Assembly (NCBI RefSeq): GCF_030271835.1
Contig: NZ_CP127389.1
Coordinates: 3,260,001 to 3,324,000 of the forward strand
DNA: 64,000 bases
Origin: Proteus appendicitidis
GTDB taxonomy: Bacteria > Pseudomonadota > Gammaproteobacteria > Enterobacterales > Enterobacteriaceae
Direction: 5' to 3'
The translations under genes and the position numbers were made by a program. Positions within the stretch are counted from its first letter, which is position 1; every line of letters starts with the position of its first letter. Of this stretch, positions 38,971-48,803 are shown piece after piece. Under the pieces are notes generated by a model. That model was given only the letters and a program-made list of their open reading frames with translations. It was not told the DNA's origin and searched no databases.

Positions 38971-40305
38971 ATGAAAGAGCGTAGCACCGAATTGGTTGAT
39001 GGATTCCGCCACTCGGTTCCGTATATTAATGCACATAGAGGCAAAACATTTGTCATTATGTTGGGTGGCGAAGCCATTGCTCACGAAAACTTCCCATCTA
39101 TCATTAATGATATTGGGTTACTACACAGCCTAGGCATTCGTTTAGTGGTTGTTTATGGCGCTCGACCACAAATTGACACTGCGCTTGAAATACAAAAAGT
39201 ATCTCCAATTTATCATAAATATACGCGTATCACAGATAGTAAAACCTTAGAAATCGTTAAACAAGCTGCGGGCACATTACAATTGGATATTACGGCTCGC
39301 CTCTCAATGAGTTTAAGCAATACGCCATTACAAGGTGCGCATATTAATGTGGTTAGTGGTAATTTTGTTATCGCACAGCCATTAGGGGTTGATGATGGCG
39401 TTGATTATTGTCATAGCGGAAAAATTCGTCGTATCGATGAAGAAGCCATTCACCGCCAGTTAGACAGTAATGCTATTGTATTAATTGGCCCAGTTGCAGT
39501 GTCTGTTACAGGTGAAAGTTTTAATCTCACCTCAGAAGAAGTGGCAACCCAGCTTGCGATAAAACTTAAAGCACAAAAACTGATCGGATTTTGCTCATTT
39601 CAAGGTGTTATCGATGAAGAAGGGCACATTGTTTCTGAGCTACTACCTAATCAAGCTGAAGATAAAATTCAAGAGCTACAAACAGAAGGTGATTACCATT
39701 CAGGCACAGTAAGATTCTTACGGGGAGCGGTTAAAGCCTGTCGTCGTGGTGTAGAACGCAGCCACTTACTAAGTTATCAATCTGATGGTGCGCTTATTCA
39801 AGAATTATTCTCTCGTGATGGTATTGGTACTCAAATCGTCATGGAGAGTGCAGAAAAAGTTCGTAGAGCAAATATTAATGATATTGGTGGCATACTCGAA
39901 CTTATTCGCCCATTAGAACAGCAAGGTATTTTAGTCAGACGTTCAAGAGAACAATTAGAAGTTGAAATTGACCAATTCACTATTATTGAACGCGATAATA
40001 TGACTATTGCATGCGCAGCGCTTTATCCTTACCCATCAGAAAAAATTGGTGAAATGGCTTGTGTTGCAGTACATCCAGATTATCGCAGCTCTTGTCGTGG
40101 CGAGGTCTTGCTACAACGCATTTCAGCACATGCTAAGCAATTAGGATTAGAAAAGCTGTTTGTTCTCACAACACGTAGCATACACTGGTTTCAAGAAAAA
40201 GGATTTGAACCTGCTGAAATTGATAAACTCCCTATTGAAAAACAAGCTCTTTATAATTACCAACGCCGTTCTAAAATTTTGATTTTAGACTTACATAAAG
40301 AGTAA
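38971..40305 (+). CDS. argA: N-acetylglutamate synthase
   Basis: ArgA makes N-acetylglutamate from acetyl-CoA and glutamate, the first step of arginine synthesis, and is feedback-inhibited by arginine. The 444 residues (E. coli 443) have an amino-acid-kinase-like domain (about 1-290) and a GNAT acetyltransferase domain (about 295-440) with the acetyl-CoA loop [12 protein letters not shown] near residue 370. The ribosome binding site GAGAGGG is close to the ATG. It is convergent with recD, as in E. coli. Confidence 0.96.
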   Translation: MKERSTELVDGFRHSVPYINAHRGKTFVIMLGGEAIAHENFPSIINDIGLLHSLGIRLVVVYGARPQIDTALEIQKVSPIYHKYTRITDSKTLEIVKQAAGTLQLDITARLSMSLSNTPLQGAHINVVSGNFVIAQPLGVDDGVDYCHSGKIRRIDEEAIHRQLDSNAIVLIGPVAVSVTGESFNLTSEEVATQLAIKLKAQKLIGFCSFQGVIDEEGHIVSELLPNQAEDKIQELQTEGDYHSGTVRFLRGAVKACRRGVERSHLLSYQSDGALIQELFSRDGIGTQIVMESAEKVRRANINDIGGILELIRPLEQQGILVRRSREQLEVEIDQFTIIERDNMTIACAALYPYPSEKIGEMACVAVHPDYRSSCRGEVLLQRISAHAKQLGLEKLFVLTTRSIHWFQEKGFEPAEIDKLPIEKQALYNYQRRSKILILDLHKE

Positions 40306-40316
40306 TTACCAAGCAT

Positions 40317-40354
40317 AAAAAAAGACAGGTATCCCTCTCAATGCCTGTCTTTTA
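40317..40354. terminator. Bidirectional terminator between argA and recD
   Basis: The stem AAAAGACAGGTAT/ATGCCTGTCTTTT (one G-T wobble) is flanked by A on the left and T on the right, so it stops both convergent transcripts. Confidence 0.87.
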
Positions 40355-40378
40355 TTATTTCCCACGATTAGCTAACAG

Positions 40379-42289
40379 CTAATAACGTAATTTATCAATT
40401 AATCCACTTCTACGTTGAATACGCGTTTGTATTGCCATTTTCACCATAGACTCTGAAGCATAAAGAGAAAGCTTTTGTTTAGCGCGGGTTAATGCGGTAT
40501 ATAACAATTCTCGGCTCACAACAGGTGAAAATTTATCGGGGAGTACTAATGCGGTATGGGTAAATTCCGAACCTTGTGATTTATGCACCGTCATTACATA
40601 CGCAGTTTCATGCTGTGGTAATCGGCTAGGTTGGATCGCTTTCAATTTTCCATCCGGTAGTTGGAAAAACGCTTTCATTTCACCTTCATCGTTATTGAGC
40701 ATAATGCCAATATCACCATTAAACAGACCTAATGTACTGTCATTTCGTTGGATCATAATGGGGCGACCAATATAATCACTTTGATAACTGTTTGTAGGAC
40801 GACGGATCAATCGCTGGCGATGCAATAACATCTCAATTCTGTCATTTAAACCACTCACACCAAAAGGACCTTCTCTTCGTGCGCACAATAAACGGTATTG
40901 GTTAAATGCATTAAGAATAATATCAGGTGATGCTTTTTGAGAAACTAAAGTGAGATACTCTCGATAGGCATTAACGGCATCTTGTATCATCAGTAAATAG
41001 CTTTCTTTTGACTCTAAAGCAATAAAGCTCACATCTTGAGGCGCTAATGCTATTTCAAGCTGTTGCGGGCTAACCTCAGCCTTTTTTAATAACGCAATCG
41101 CTATTTTGGTTTGTCCTTTATTAACCGCAAAAGCAAGTTGCCCTATCCCTGAATCTTCACCAAAACGATAGCTTTTACGTAATAGACACAGAGAATCACT
41201 GACGACAGAGACTGGCGTTTGAGAAACAGGAATAATATCCGTAGATTTAACCAATTCACCTTGAGTTAAATGATTAATCTGATCAAACCTTTTTTGACTG
41301 AAACCATCTTCAGAAAAACGGCAAATATCACCTAATACAGCCCCCGCCTCAACAGAAGCAAGTTGGTCTTTATCACCTAAGAAAATAACGTGGCATTTTG
41401 ATGGGAGTGCATCAATCAAGCGCGCCATCATGGGTAAATCAACCATTGAGGCTTCATCAACAACTAAAATATCAAGCTGTAATGGATTATCTTTATGGTA
41501 ACGCACTTGCTGGCTTTCAGGCTGAGCGCCTAATAAACGATGAATAGTTTGTGCTTGCTTTGGCATCCACTTATTTTCTTCTTCGCTTAAATTAAGTTGC
41601 GCCAACGCCTTTCCTAAAGATTCCGTTAATCTCGCGGCAGCTTTACCTGTAGGAGCCGCTAATTGAATAATCGGCTTTTCATTCGATGTAAGCATCACAA
41701 AAGCCGCTAAAATTTTAGCCACTGTCGTGGTTTTCCCCGTTCCGGGACCGCCTGAAATAATAGAAATAGGGCTTGTGATAGCAACACTGGCAGCCACTTT
41801 TTGCCAATTTGTTTCTTGGCTTTCTTTCGTGACGGGAAAAAGCTGGTTAAGCACCTTAATTAATTCATTTTCATCAATATCAACAATGGTGTGCTCTTGC
41901 CTAAAAAATTGAGCGACTTTCTCTTCATAGCTCCACATTCTTTGTAAATAAAGAAGTTCATTATCTAAAATAATCGGAGAAGGAAGATCATCGCTACTTT
42001 GACTAACGCAATGACAATGGGTCAACTCTTCTACTATTTTTTTAGCCGAAGGCTTACCCATTTTTTGCCAAATCTCTTGTGAAAACTCTTTTTGCCTACC
42101 ATCAAACAGTTGATCTTTTTGAATAATGTTTAATGGTAAGCAAACGTGCCCTGCGCCAGTTTGAGCGCTCAAATAAGCAAATAAAAACAGTAAAATTGGG
42201 TTCTCATCTTCAACCAGCATTTGTGCAAATCGAAGATCTAAAGGTCGTAGTAAGTTTTGTGTAATCGCTTGTTCTAATAGTTTGATCAT
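40379..42289 (-). CDS. recD: Exodeoxyribonuclease V alpha subunit RecD
   Basis: RecD is the fast 5'-to-3' helicase of RecBCD. The 636 residues (E. coli 608) have an N-terminal RecB-interacting region, Walker A GGPGTGKTT (180-188, K186), Walker B LVVDEASMVD near residue 277, and the C-terminal SF1 motif VMTVHKSQGSEF near 570. It starts 2 bp after recB stops. The extra residues relative to E. coli seem spread through loops. Confidence 0.96.
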   Translation of the reverse strand: MIKLLEQAITQNLLRPLDLRFAQMLVEDENPILLFLFAYLSAQTGAGHVCLPLNIIQKDQLFDGRQKEFSQEIWQKMGKPSAKKIVEELTHCHCVSQSSDDLPSPIILDNELLYLQRMWSYEEKVAQFFRQEHTIVDIDENELIKVLNQLFPVTKESQETNWQKVAASVAITSPISIISGGPGTGKTTTVAKILAAFVMLTSNEKPIIQLAAPTGKAAARLTESLGKALAQLNLSEEENKWMPKQAQTIHRLLGAQPESQQVRYHKDNPLQLDILVVDEASMVDLPMMARLIDALPSKCHVIFLGDKDQLASVEAGAVLGDICRFSEDGFSQKRFDQINHLTQGELVKSTDIIPVSQTPVSVVSDSLCLLRKSYRFGEDSGIGQLAFAVNKGQTKIAIALLKKAEVSPQQLEIALAPQDVSFIALESKESYLLMIQDAVNAYREYLTLVSQKASPDIILNAFNQYRLLCARREGPFGVSGLNDRIEMLLHRQRLIRRPTNSYQSDYIGRPIMIQRNDSTLGLFNGDIGIMLNNDEGEMKAFFQLPDGKLKAIQPSRLPQHETAYVMTVHKSQGSEFTHTALVLPDKFSPVVSRELLYTALTRAKQKLSLYASESMVKMAIQTRIQRRSGLIDKLRY

Positions 42290-42291
42290 TT

Positions 42292-45200
42292 TTATTTCTC
42301 ACCGACTACATCGGGTTTGCTTGTTTTACCTGTAAATAATGAATCTAACGCCAAAACAAAAGCTTCATCAGGCAAATAGGCATAAACCCCATTTCCGGGA
42401 TGTTCTTTATCTATACCCCGTAAAAAAAGATAATAAATACCACCAAAATGAGTTCGGTAATCATAATCAGGAATACGTTGCTGTAAAAAACGATGTAACG
42501 CTAAGGTATAGAGTTGATATTGCAAGTCGTAGCGATGATCCATCATTGCATTCATCATCGCTTCTTGTGTGTAATCCTCACTCGATTCACCTAACCAATT
42601 CGATTTATAATCCACAACATAGTATTTACCTTCCCAAGAAAAGACTAAGTCAATAAAGCCTTTTAGCATTCCTTCTACTTGTTGAAATTGCAAAGCAGGA
42701 CAAAGTTTTGATAGAGGATCAAACTGACTAATTAATTGAGTCAATTGGGCTGATGATACTTCTTTCTCAATAGGTAAATAGAATTGTAATTCATCAAGTT
42801 GTTGTGATTTTGGGATATCAGCAAGACACAATCCTTGAGAATTAAGCGGTGTATGAAATAGCGTTTCCATCCATGTCACTAAAAGAGCCGCCCACTTTTC
42901 ATCAAAGCCTTGAGCAGTCAATTGTTCTTGCATCCACAGCTCATCAATAGGCTGCGAAAAATCTAATACTTCCAGCAAACTATGTAAGAATGTTCCTGCT
43001 ACTGCACCTCGAGGAAAATGATGAATAGAATTTTCATCAACCTCTCCTTGTTGCTTTTCACCTTTAGCATCTGTATCAAGCCCCGGTGCGATAGATTGCA
43101 CCAAAGCCTCAATATCACCTAAATCAAAATGATAACCACGATTTGAATGCTGATAGGTTAATCCTGAATAGCTCGTTATACGCCAATTATCATGGATCTG
43201 ACGTTTAAATATAGCGGCTTCAAGTTTTGTTTCAGCCATTAATTGAGGCTGATAGCAATGTGCTGATATATTATCAAGCGTTGTTACACTGATATTATCA
43301 TCTAATAAAGCGTGAATTGATTGATGCAATAATTCACTATTGCCTTCCTCGCCCTGCTGTAATAAATACCCTAAAGCATTCTTATGCAGATCGGTAAGCC
43401 CTGATTTACGTTTAGTTCCCTTAACCAGAGGCGCAACACCAACATAACAGCAGAATTTAGATCGTGTTAATGCCACATAAAGTAAGCGTAAATCTTCAGC
43501 CAAGCGCTCTTCATCCGCTAAGCGTAAACTTTCAGGTCGGCTGAAAATATCTAATTTCGCGTGAAATTTTTCTCTGTCATGATAAAGCGCCCCTTTTTGT
43601 TCTTGGTAATTACAAGCAAAAGGTAAGCAAACAATAGGATATTCAAGACCTTTAGATTTATGGATAGTACAAATTCGCACAAGATTTCGATCGCTTTCCA
43701 AACGCATTTGTTGACTTTCAGATTGAGCATCAGGATGAGAGATCTGTTGTGCTAACCAACGAATAAGGGCGTGTTCACTATCAAGTTGTAATGAAGTTTC
43801 TTGTAATAATTCACCAATATGCATGATATCTGTAAGTCGGCGCTCACCATCAATACTTGCGAGTAAATTTTCCGCAATTTGATTATCCATCATGATCTTA
43901 CGCAACATGGGTAAAACACCACGCTTTTGCCATAGTACATAGTAATCAGCAAATTTCTCCACGTAGCTATTCCAGCGTGCCTCATTGCGGTTCAGATCAT
44001 CAATTTGCTTTGCGCTAAAACCAAATAATTGGCTGGCTAAAGATGCCCTTAAAACGCGTTCTTTCTCCGGTGTGACAACCGCTTGTAATAACCAAAGTAG
44101 ATCTTTAGCTTCATTGGTTTCAAATACACTTTCACGATTGGATAAGAATACAGATTGTATTGAAAGCAAATTCAGTGCATCACGGACCAATATCGCTTCT
44201 CTACGGCTACGCACCAGTACCATAATATCCGCAGATGTAACCGCTTTTTTTGCGCCTTGCTCAATCAGCCAAGCCTGTTGCTGATCCCCTGCGGATAACC
44301 AATCACGAATTTGTGCGGCACATTGCGCTGCCATGATTTGCTCATAATTTCCCGTAGAAACACTTTCGCCTTCAGCAAGCCAAAAATTAACAGGCGAAAT
44401 CGGTTTATCATGGTAAATAAAGACCATGTCTTGGTTTTTTTCAGCCGAACTTACTTCAATAAAAGGGATATGCTCAAATAAAAATGGCGCATTGGAGCGC
44501 ATAAAAAGCTTGTTAACTGCATTCACCATACCCGGTGCAGAGCGCCAGTTAGTATTTAATGTGTAGTGATGAGATGTCTGCTTTCGGGCTTGAATATAAG
44601 TAAAAATATCCGCACCACGGAATGCATAAATTGCCTGTTTAGGATCACCAATAAACAATAACCCGCTGTTTTCATGCTCACCATAAATGGCATCAAAAAT
44701 ACGGTATTGTTGAGGATCGGTGTCTTGGAATTCATCGATCATTGCAACTGGGTAGCGTTCACGAATAGCTTGCGCTAAAGCCTCACCACCTTCACGTTTC
44801 AATGCTCTATCTAAACGTGTTAATAAATCATCAAATCCCATTTCACCACGACGCATCTTTTCATTTTCAATGCCTTGGCGTATTTCAGGGATCGCGTTGG
44901 CGAGAATAACATCTCGCAGAGTCAGGCTCTGCTTTGTTAATCGTTCAATTTCAACAAAAAGAATATGCTCTGGTGCGGGACCTTTCGTTGCCTTTTCATT
45001 CAGCGTTTCTTGAGAAAAACGAACTAAACAATCAGGTAATTGATAGCTTTTCGTTTCTAATGTTGACGCCCACAGAGTAATTTCTTCAATCCATTTGGGT
45101 AAGAAACGACTGCTATAACTACGTTTATCAACACCTGAAGCGGTTATCCATGCTTCAACTTCATGATGATGTTCATGCCAACGCGCCTTCACCTTGTTAA

Positions 45201-45903
45201 TGGCTTCAATAACCGCTTGATGACGCTCTTTGACTGATTCATTTTCACTGTCTAATGCCACACCTTCAATTTCAGGCATTTCACCTTGTAAATAAGGCTG
45301 TATTTCATAAAGCAGTTGTTCAGGGCCAGACCAAATCTGGCTTACTGCATTAGCAACATCATAAGAAAGTGGATAACAGTGCCGTCGCCAAAAGTCAGCA
45401 CATACCCGTTTTTTTAGCTCATATTCATCTTGGATCAAGACTTGTTCAAACAAGACTCCTGATTCAAATGCATTGTTTGCCAACATACGTTGGCAAAAGC
45501 CATGAATGGTATAAATAGCCGCTTCATCCATTTGTCGTTCGGCTTCTAACAACCACTGTGCAGCCAGCTCTTTATTAGGGATCTGTTTAAGTAACTCATC
45601 ATAAGTATGATCGCTACTTTCAACATCATGACGGATACAGGCAAGTCTTAGTTCATGAATATTTTTACGAATACGGGCTCGTAATTCATCTGTCGCCGCA
45701 TCCGTAAATGTCACAACTAAAATCTCTTCAACATTGAGAGGGCGGTAGAATGCAGACTCTCCGCCTAATCCAAGAAGCAACCGTAAATACAACAACCCGA
45801 TGGTATAAGTTTTCCCTGTTCCCGCTGACGCCTCAATGAGGCGTCTTTGGTACAAAGGAAGTGTATACGGGTTTAATGGCTGTGCCTGTATCACTTCACT
45901 CAC
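42292..45903 (-). CDS. recB: Exodeoxyribonuclease V beta subunit RecB
   Basis: RecB provides the 3'-to-5' helicase and the only nuclease of RecBCD and loads RecA after Chi. The 1203 residues (E. coli 1180) show Walker A ASAGTGKTYT (25-34), DEFQDTDPQQY in the middle, helicase motif KSKGLEYPIV near residue 750, and the C-terminal nuclease motif (about 1080-1102) with GFIDLVF and VDYKSN, including the catalytic D and K. Its start overlaps the ptrA stop by 4 bp (ATGA), indicating coupling. Confidence 0.97.
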   Translation of the reverse strand: MSEVIQAQPLNPYTLPLYQRRLIEASAGTGKTYTIGLLYLRLLLGLGGESAFYRPLNVEEILVVTFTDAATDELRARIRKNIHELRLACIRHDVESSDHTYDELLKQIPNKELAAQWLLEAERQMDEAAIYTIHGFCQRMLANNAFESGVLFEQVLIQDEYELKKRVCADFWRRHCYPLSYDVANAVSQIWSGPEQLLYEIQPYLQGEMPEIEGVALDSENESVKERHQAVIEAINKVKARWHEHHHEVEAWITASGVDKRSYSSRFLPKWIEEITLWASTLETKSYQLPDCLVRFSQETLNEKATKGPAPEHILFVEIERLTKQSLTLRDVILANAIPEIRQGIENEKMRRGEMGFDDLLTRLDRALKREGGEALAQAIRERYPVAMIDEFQDTDPQQYRIFDAIYGEHENSGLLFIGDPKQAIYAFRGADIFTYIQARKQTSHHYTLNTNWRSAPGMVNAVNKLFMRSNAPFLFEHIPFIEVSSAEKNQDMVFIYHDKPISPVNFWLAEGESVSTGNYEQIMAAQCAAQIRDWLSAGDQQQAWLIEQGAKKAVTSADIMVLVRSRREAILVRDALNLLSIQSVFLSNRESVFETNEAKDLLWLLQAVVTPEKERVLRASLASQLFGFSAKQIDDLNRNEARWNSYVEKFADYYVLWQKRGVLPMLRKIMMDNQIAENLLASIDGERRLTDIMHIGELLQETSLQLDSEHALIRWLAQQISHPDAQSESQQMRLESDRNLVRICTIHKSKGLEYPIVCLPFACNYQEQKGALYHDREKFHAKLDIFSRPESLRLADEERLAEDLRLLYVALTRSKFCCYVGVAPLVKGTKRKSGLTDLHKNALGYLLQQGEEGNSELLHQSIHALLDDNISVTTLDNISAHCYQPQLMAETKLEAAIFKRQIHDNWRITSYSGLTYQHSNRGYHFDLGDIEALVQSIAPGLDTDAKGEKQQGEVDENSIHHFPRGAVAGTFLHSLLEVLDFSQPIDELWMQEQLTAQGFDEKWAALLVTWMETLFHTPLNSQGLCLADIPKSQQLDELQFYLPIEKEVSSAQLTQLISQFDPLSKLCPALQFQQVEGMLKGFIDLVFSWEGKYYVVDYKSNWLGESSEDYTQEAMMNAMMDHRYDLQYQLYTLALHRFLQQRIPDYDYRTHFGGIYYLFLRGIDKEHPGNGVYAYLPDEAFVLALDSLFTGKTSKPDVVGEK

Positions 45904-48788
45904 TCTTTAATTTCCTCAACAGGTAAGGTTTTTTGTAATTCACTTACCGTAGCATAACGTTTCCATTGTTTATTTTCGGCATAATCAGCATCTTTGCCAT
46001 CTTTACCAATAATTTGAGAAACAAAAATAAAGCCGTTTGGTTTTATAATTGCTTTTTCATAAAACTCAATAGCTTGTTTTAACGTTACTTTATTAAGCTC
46101 CGCTAAGAATTTTTCACGTCCATCATATTTTAAGTTATTACGATGGAAGTCATTTCGATAAAGAGAAACTTCTTCATAGAACGTTTGAGGTGGCTGTTTA
46201 ACTTCGGTAATAATCGCCTGTTTATACTGATTAAAATCAGCCTCGTTCATTTTTTTCAAACGCTCGTAAGCTTGTTGATAAAATGCGTTATAACGCTGAT
46301 TTAAATAGGCTGGTGGTTTTGCATTACTTTGTAGTAAAAAGCCGATACCTGATTGCTCACCCATAGTGGCTTGATAAGCAAATACAGCATAACCAAGTTG
46401 CTCTTCTGTTCTTAATTGATCATAGAACCAAGGCTTGATAACAGACGATAACACTGAAGAAATTGCCTGACCTTCAAGGCGGCTATAGCCAGTTGGGATA
46501 TAAAGCTCCCCTAATGCGTTATCTGTGCTCTTCGATTTATTTTGGAATTCAACTGCATTTAATTTATTGAATACTAATGTTTCACCGATCCAATATTCTG
46601 TGCCTTGATTACCTAATAATTCGTGTGCAGATTTAGCAATATCGCGGCTTTGCTCTGGTGTTAAGTTACCAATAATCAGCGCTTGAAGTGCGGCATTTTT
46701 AATTACGTCACGGCGATTATCAATAATATCTTGTAGTGTAATTGACTCTAATGCTTTGAGTTTTTCGGCTTCTTCATAGTACGGGATCGTATTTAATCGA
46801 CGAGCCGGTAACATAGCGGCTTCAAAAGCTTTTAAGTTATGAGTCACTTCAAGTTGTTCACGATACCAAGATTTAGCTTGATCCAACTCTTCTTGAGTTG
46901 ATTCAAAGCTCATATAGCTTTTCAGTGTCGCATTAACGAGTTCTGGTAAATGTTGCGTATAACCATTCATTGAAAAATCAATACCTTGTCCTGATGAGGA
47001 TGAGATATTCATTCCAGCAACAGACGCTTGGTAAGATAATTCACTTAATGCTAAACCAGCGAGATAATCCGTTAAGGTTTGTGTCACTTGTTGCTTAACA
47101 GTAATGTCTGATTTTTTATTCACTAAACTTAATGTCACACTGGCTTTAGGCTCATCAGAAAAATAGTGCGATGGCATATAAAACAAGCGAGCGCTTTTAT
47201 CTTGCCACAATAATTGTGGTTTGGTGATTTTGCTGTCCGCATCAATCAATGAAAGATTATCAGGGATATAAGGGTTCAGTGCTGGCAGTGATAATGAAAT
47301 ATCATCTGATAATGTTTGCCATGTTTTTAATTGCTTATCTGTGATTTTATCAACCTGATAAGGCGCATTAACAAAATAGGCTTGTTTGTTAGAAGGTTCA
47401 TTCGGGCTTATTACCCAAATACGTGCTTTCTCTGGTGTAAGAGAATCAAGACGAGAAAGAATAGCTGAAGGTTGATAATTATCAGCAATATAGTCTGCAT
47501 CTAGAATATTTTTGATTGGATAACGTAGCATCATATCCGAAATGCCTTCTATGTAATTCATATCTCTTACAATAGAGCCATAACGAAATGAGAGATCTAA
47601 TACATTCGCAATTTCATCAAAATAACGCTGACTGATACCTTCTGTTTGAATTAAACGAATGTACGAAAAGATAGCGGAAATCACTTTATCTTTTTGCGCT
47701 AACCCTTTATCGGTTAACGAAACATAAATGGTAAACGAACCTTGGTTACGATCGATATATGGCTCTGAGAACGCACTAATATTTTCGGCTAAACCTTGGT
47801 CTTGTAACCATGTTGCTAAAGTGCCTGAGCTACGATTGCCAATTAAATAGCCAATGTATTCGTCAGTTTTACTGCGAAAATCAGCAACGTTGTTATCTAT
47901 ACCAAACTCAATTTGTAAAGTCTTTTGCGGTTGCGCTGGTACTAAGTGGATCATTAACCCTTTTTCTTTATCCGTCATAGCAGGTACTGTGGTGACTGGC
48001 ACATCTGCCTTTTTATTCGGGATACGAGCGAAAGTGTTTGCAGCTAATTTAGACAATTCATCAAGTGATTTATTGCTGTAAATTACCCCATTCATTAAAT
48101 TGCCAGAGTAGTGTTTTTGATAGAATTTTATTAACTCATCTTGAAGCTTACTATTTGGCTTATCACTTAATGTTTCTAGATTCCCACCCATAAAACGAGA
48201 ACTTGGATGTGATGGGTTTAAAGTTTCTGCTCTGACTTGCCAAAAACGCATACCATCGCGCGCACGCGCCATTGTTAATTCTGCATTAACAGCATTACGT
48301 TCACGATCTGCATTTTTAGGATCAAGTAAAGGTTCAGCTAAAGCATCAGCAAGGCGATCAACCGCTTCATTAATAGCACTATTTTCCACTTCTAAATAGA
48401 ATGCAGTGCGATAAGTCGTTGTACTCGCATTATGAGAGCCGCCATTCTTTTGTAAGAATTCAGACATACTGCCTGATTGAGGGTATTTAGCCGATCCCAT
48501 TAGCACCATATGTTCTAAATAGTGCGCAAGACCCTGCTGACTATCTGGATCTTCTAATGCACCAACAGGTAATGCAACCGCTGTTAATGATTTAACTGCT
48601 TTTTCATCAGAAACCAGTAATACGGTCATTTCATTAGGTAGTTTGATCGCTTGATATTGCCGTGGATCGCTCTCACTTTTTTCAATACTATCAGGCAATA
48701 CTTGCCAGAGTGGATCAGCCGCAAAACTATTGATACTCACTAGCATCAATAGCAACATGATCCATAGTTGCGAGCAGTATTTTCTCAT
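45900..48788 (-). CDS. ptrA: Protease III (pitrilysin)
   Basis: PtrA is a periplasmic M16 zinc protease that degrades short peptides such as insulin fragments. At 962 residues it has the same length as the E. coli protein. A signal peptide (MRKYCSQLWIMLLLMLVSINSFAA) is followed by the inverted zinc motif H89-x-x-E92-H93 in HYLEHMVLMG and the distal glutamate in ERNAVNAE near residue 168. The gene has nothing to do with recombination but lies between recC and recB, as in other enterobacteria. A Chi sequence lies within it at 46309-46316. Confidence 0.97.
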   Translation of the reverse strand: MRKYCSQLWIMLLLMLVSINSFAADPLWQVLPDSIEKSESDPRQYQAIKLPNEMTVLLVSDEKAVKSLTAVALPVGALEDPDSQQGLAHYLEHMVLMGSAKYPQSGSMSEFLQKNGGSHNASTTTYRTAFYLEVENSAINEAVDRLADALAEPLLDPKNADRERNAVNAELTMARARDGMRFWQVRAETLNPSHPSSRFMGGNLETLSDKPNSKLQDELIKFYQKHYSGNLMNGVIYSNKSLDELSKLAANTFARIPNKKADVPVTTVPAMTDKEKGLMIHLVPAQPQKTLQIEFGIDNNVADFRSKTDEYIGYLIGNRSSGTLATWLQDQGLAENISAFSEPYIDRNQGSFTIYVSLTDKGLAQKDKVISAIFSYIRLIQTEGISQRYFDEIANVLDLSFRYGSIVRDMNYIEGISDMMLRYPIKNILDADYIADNYQPSAILSRLDSLTPEKARIWVISPNEPSNKQAYFVNAPYQVDKITDKQLKTWQTLSDDISLSLPALNPYIPDNLSLIDADSKITKPQLLWQDKSARLFYMPSHYFSDEPKASVTLSLVNKKSDITVKQQVTQTLTDYLAGLALSELSYQASVAGMNISSSSGQGIDFSMNGYTQHLPELVNATLKSYMSFESTQEELDQAKSWYREQLEVTHNLKAFEAAMLPARRLNTIPYYEEAEKLKALESITLQDIIDNRRDVIKNAALQALIIGNLTPEQSRDIAKSAHELLGNQGTEYWIGETLVFNKLNAVEFQNKSKSTDNALGELYIPTGYSRLEGQAISSVLSSVIKPWFYDQLRTEEQLGYAVFAYQATMGEQSGIGFLLQSNAKPPAYLNQRYNAFYQQAYERLKKMNEADFNQYKQAIITEVKQPPQTFYEEVSLYRNDFHRNNLKYDGREKFLAELNKVTLKQAIEFYEKAIIKPNGFIFVSQIIGKDGKDADYAENKQWKRYATVSELQKTLPVEEIKE

Positions 48789-48803
48789 CTGATATGAGCT
48801 CCC

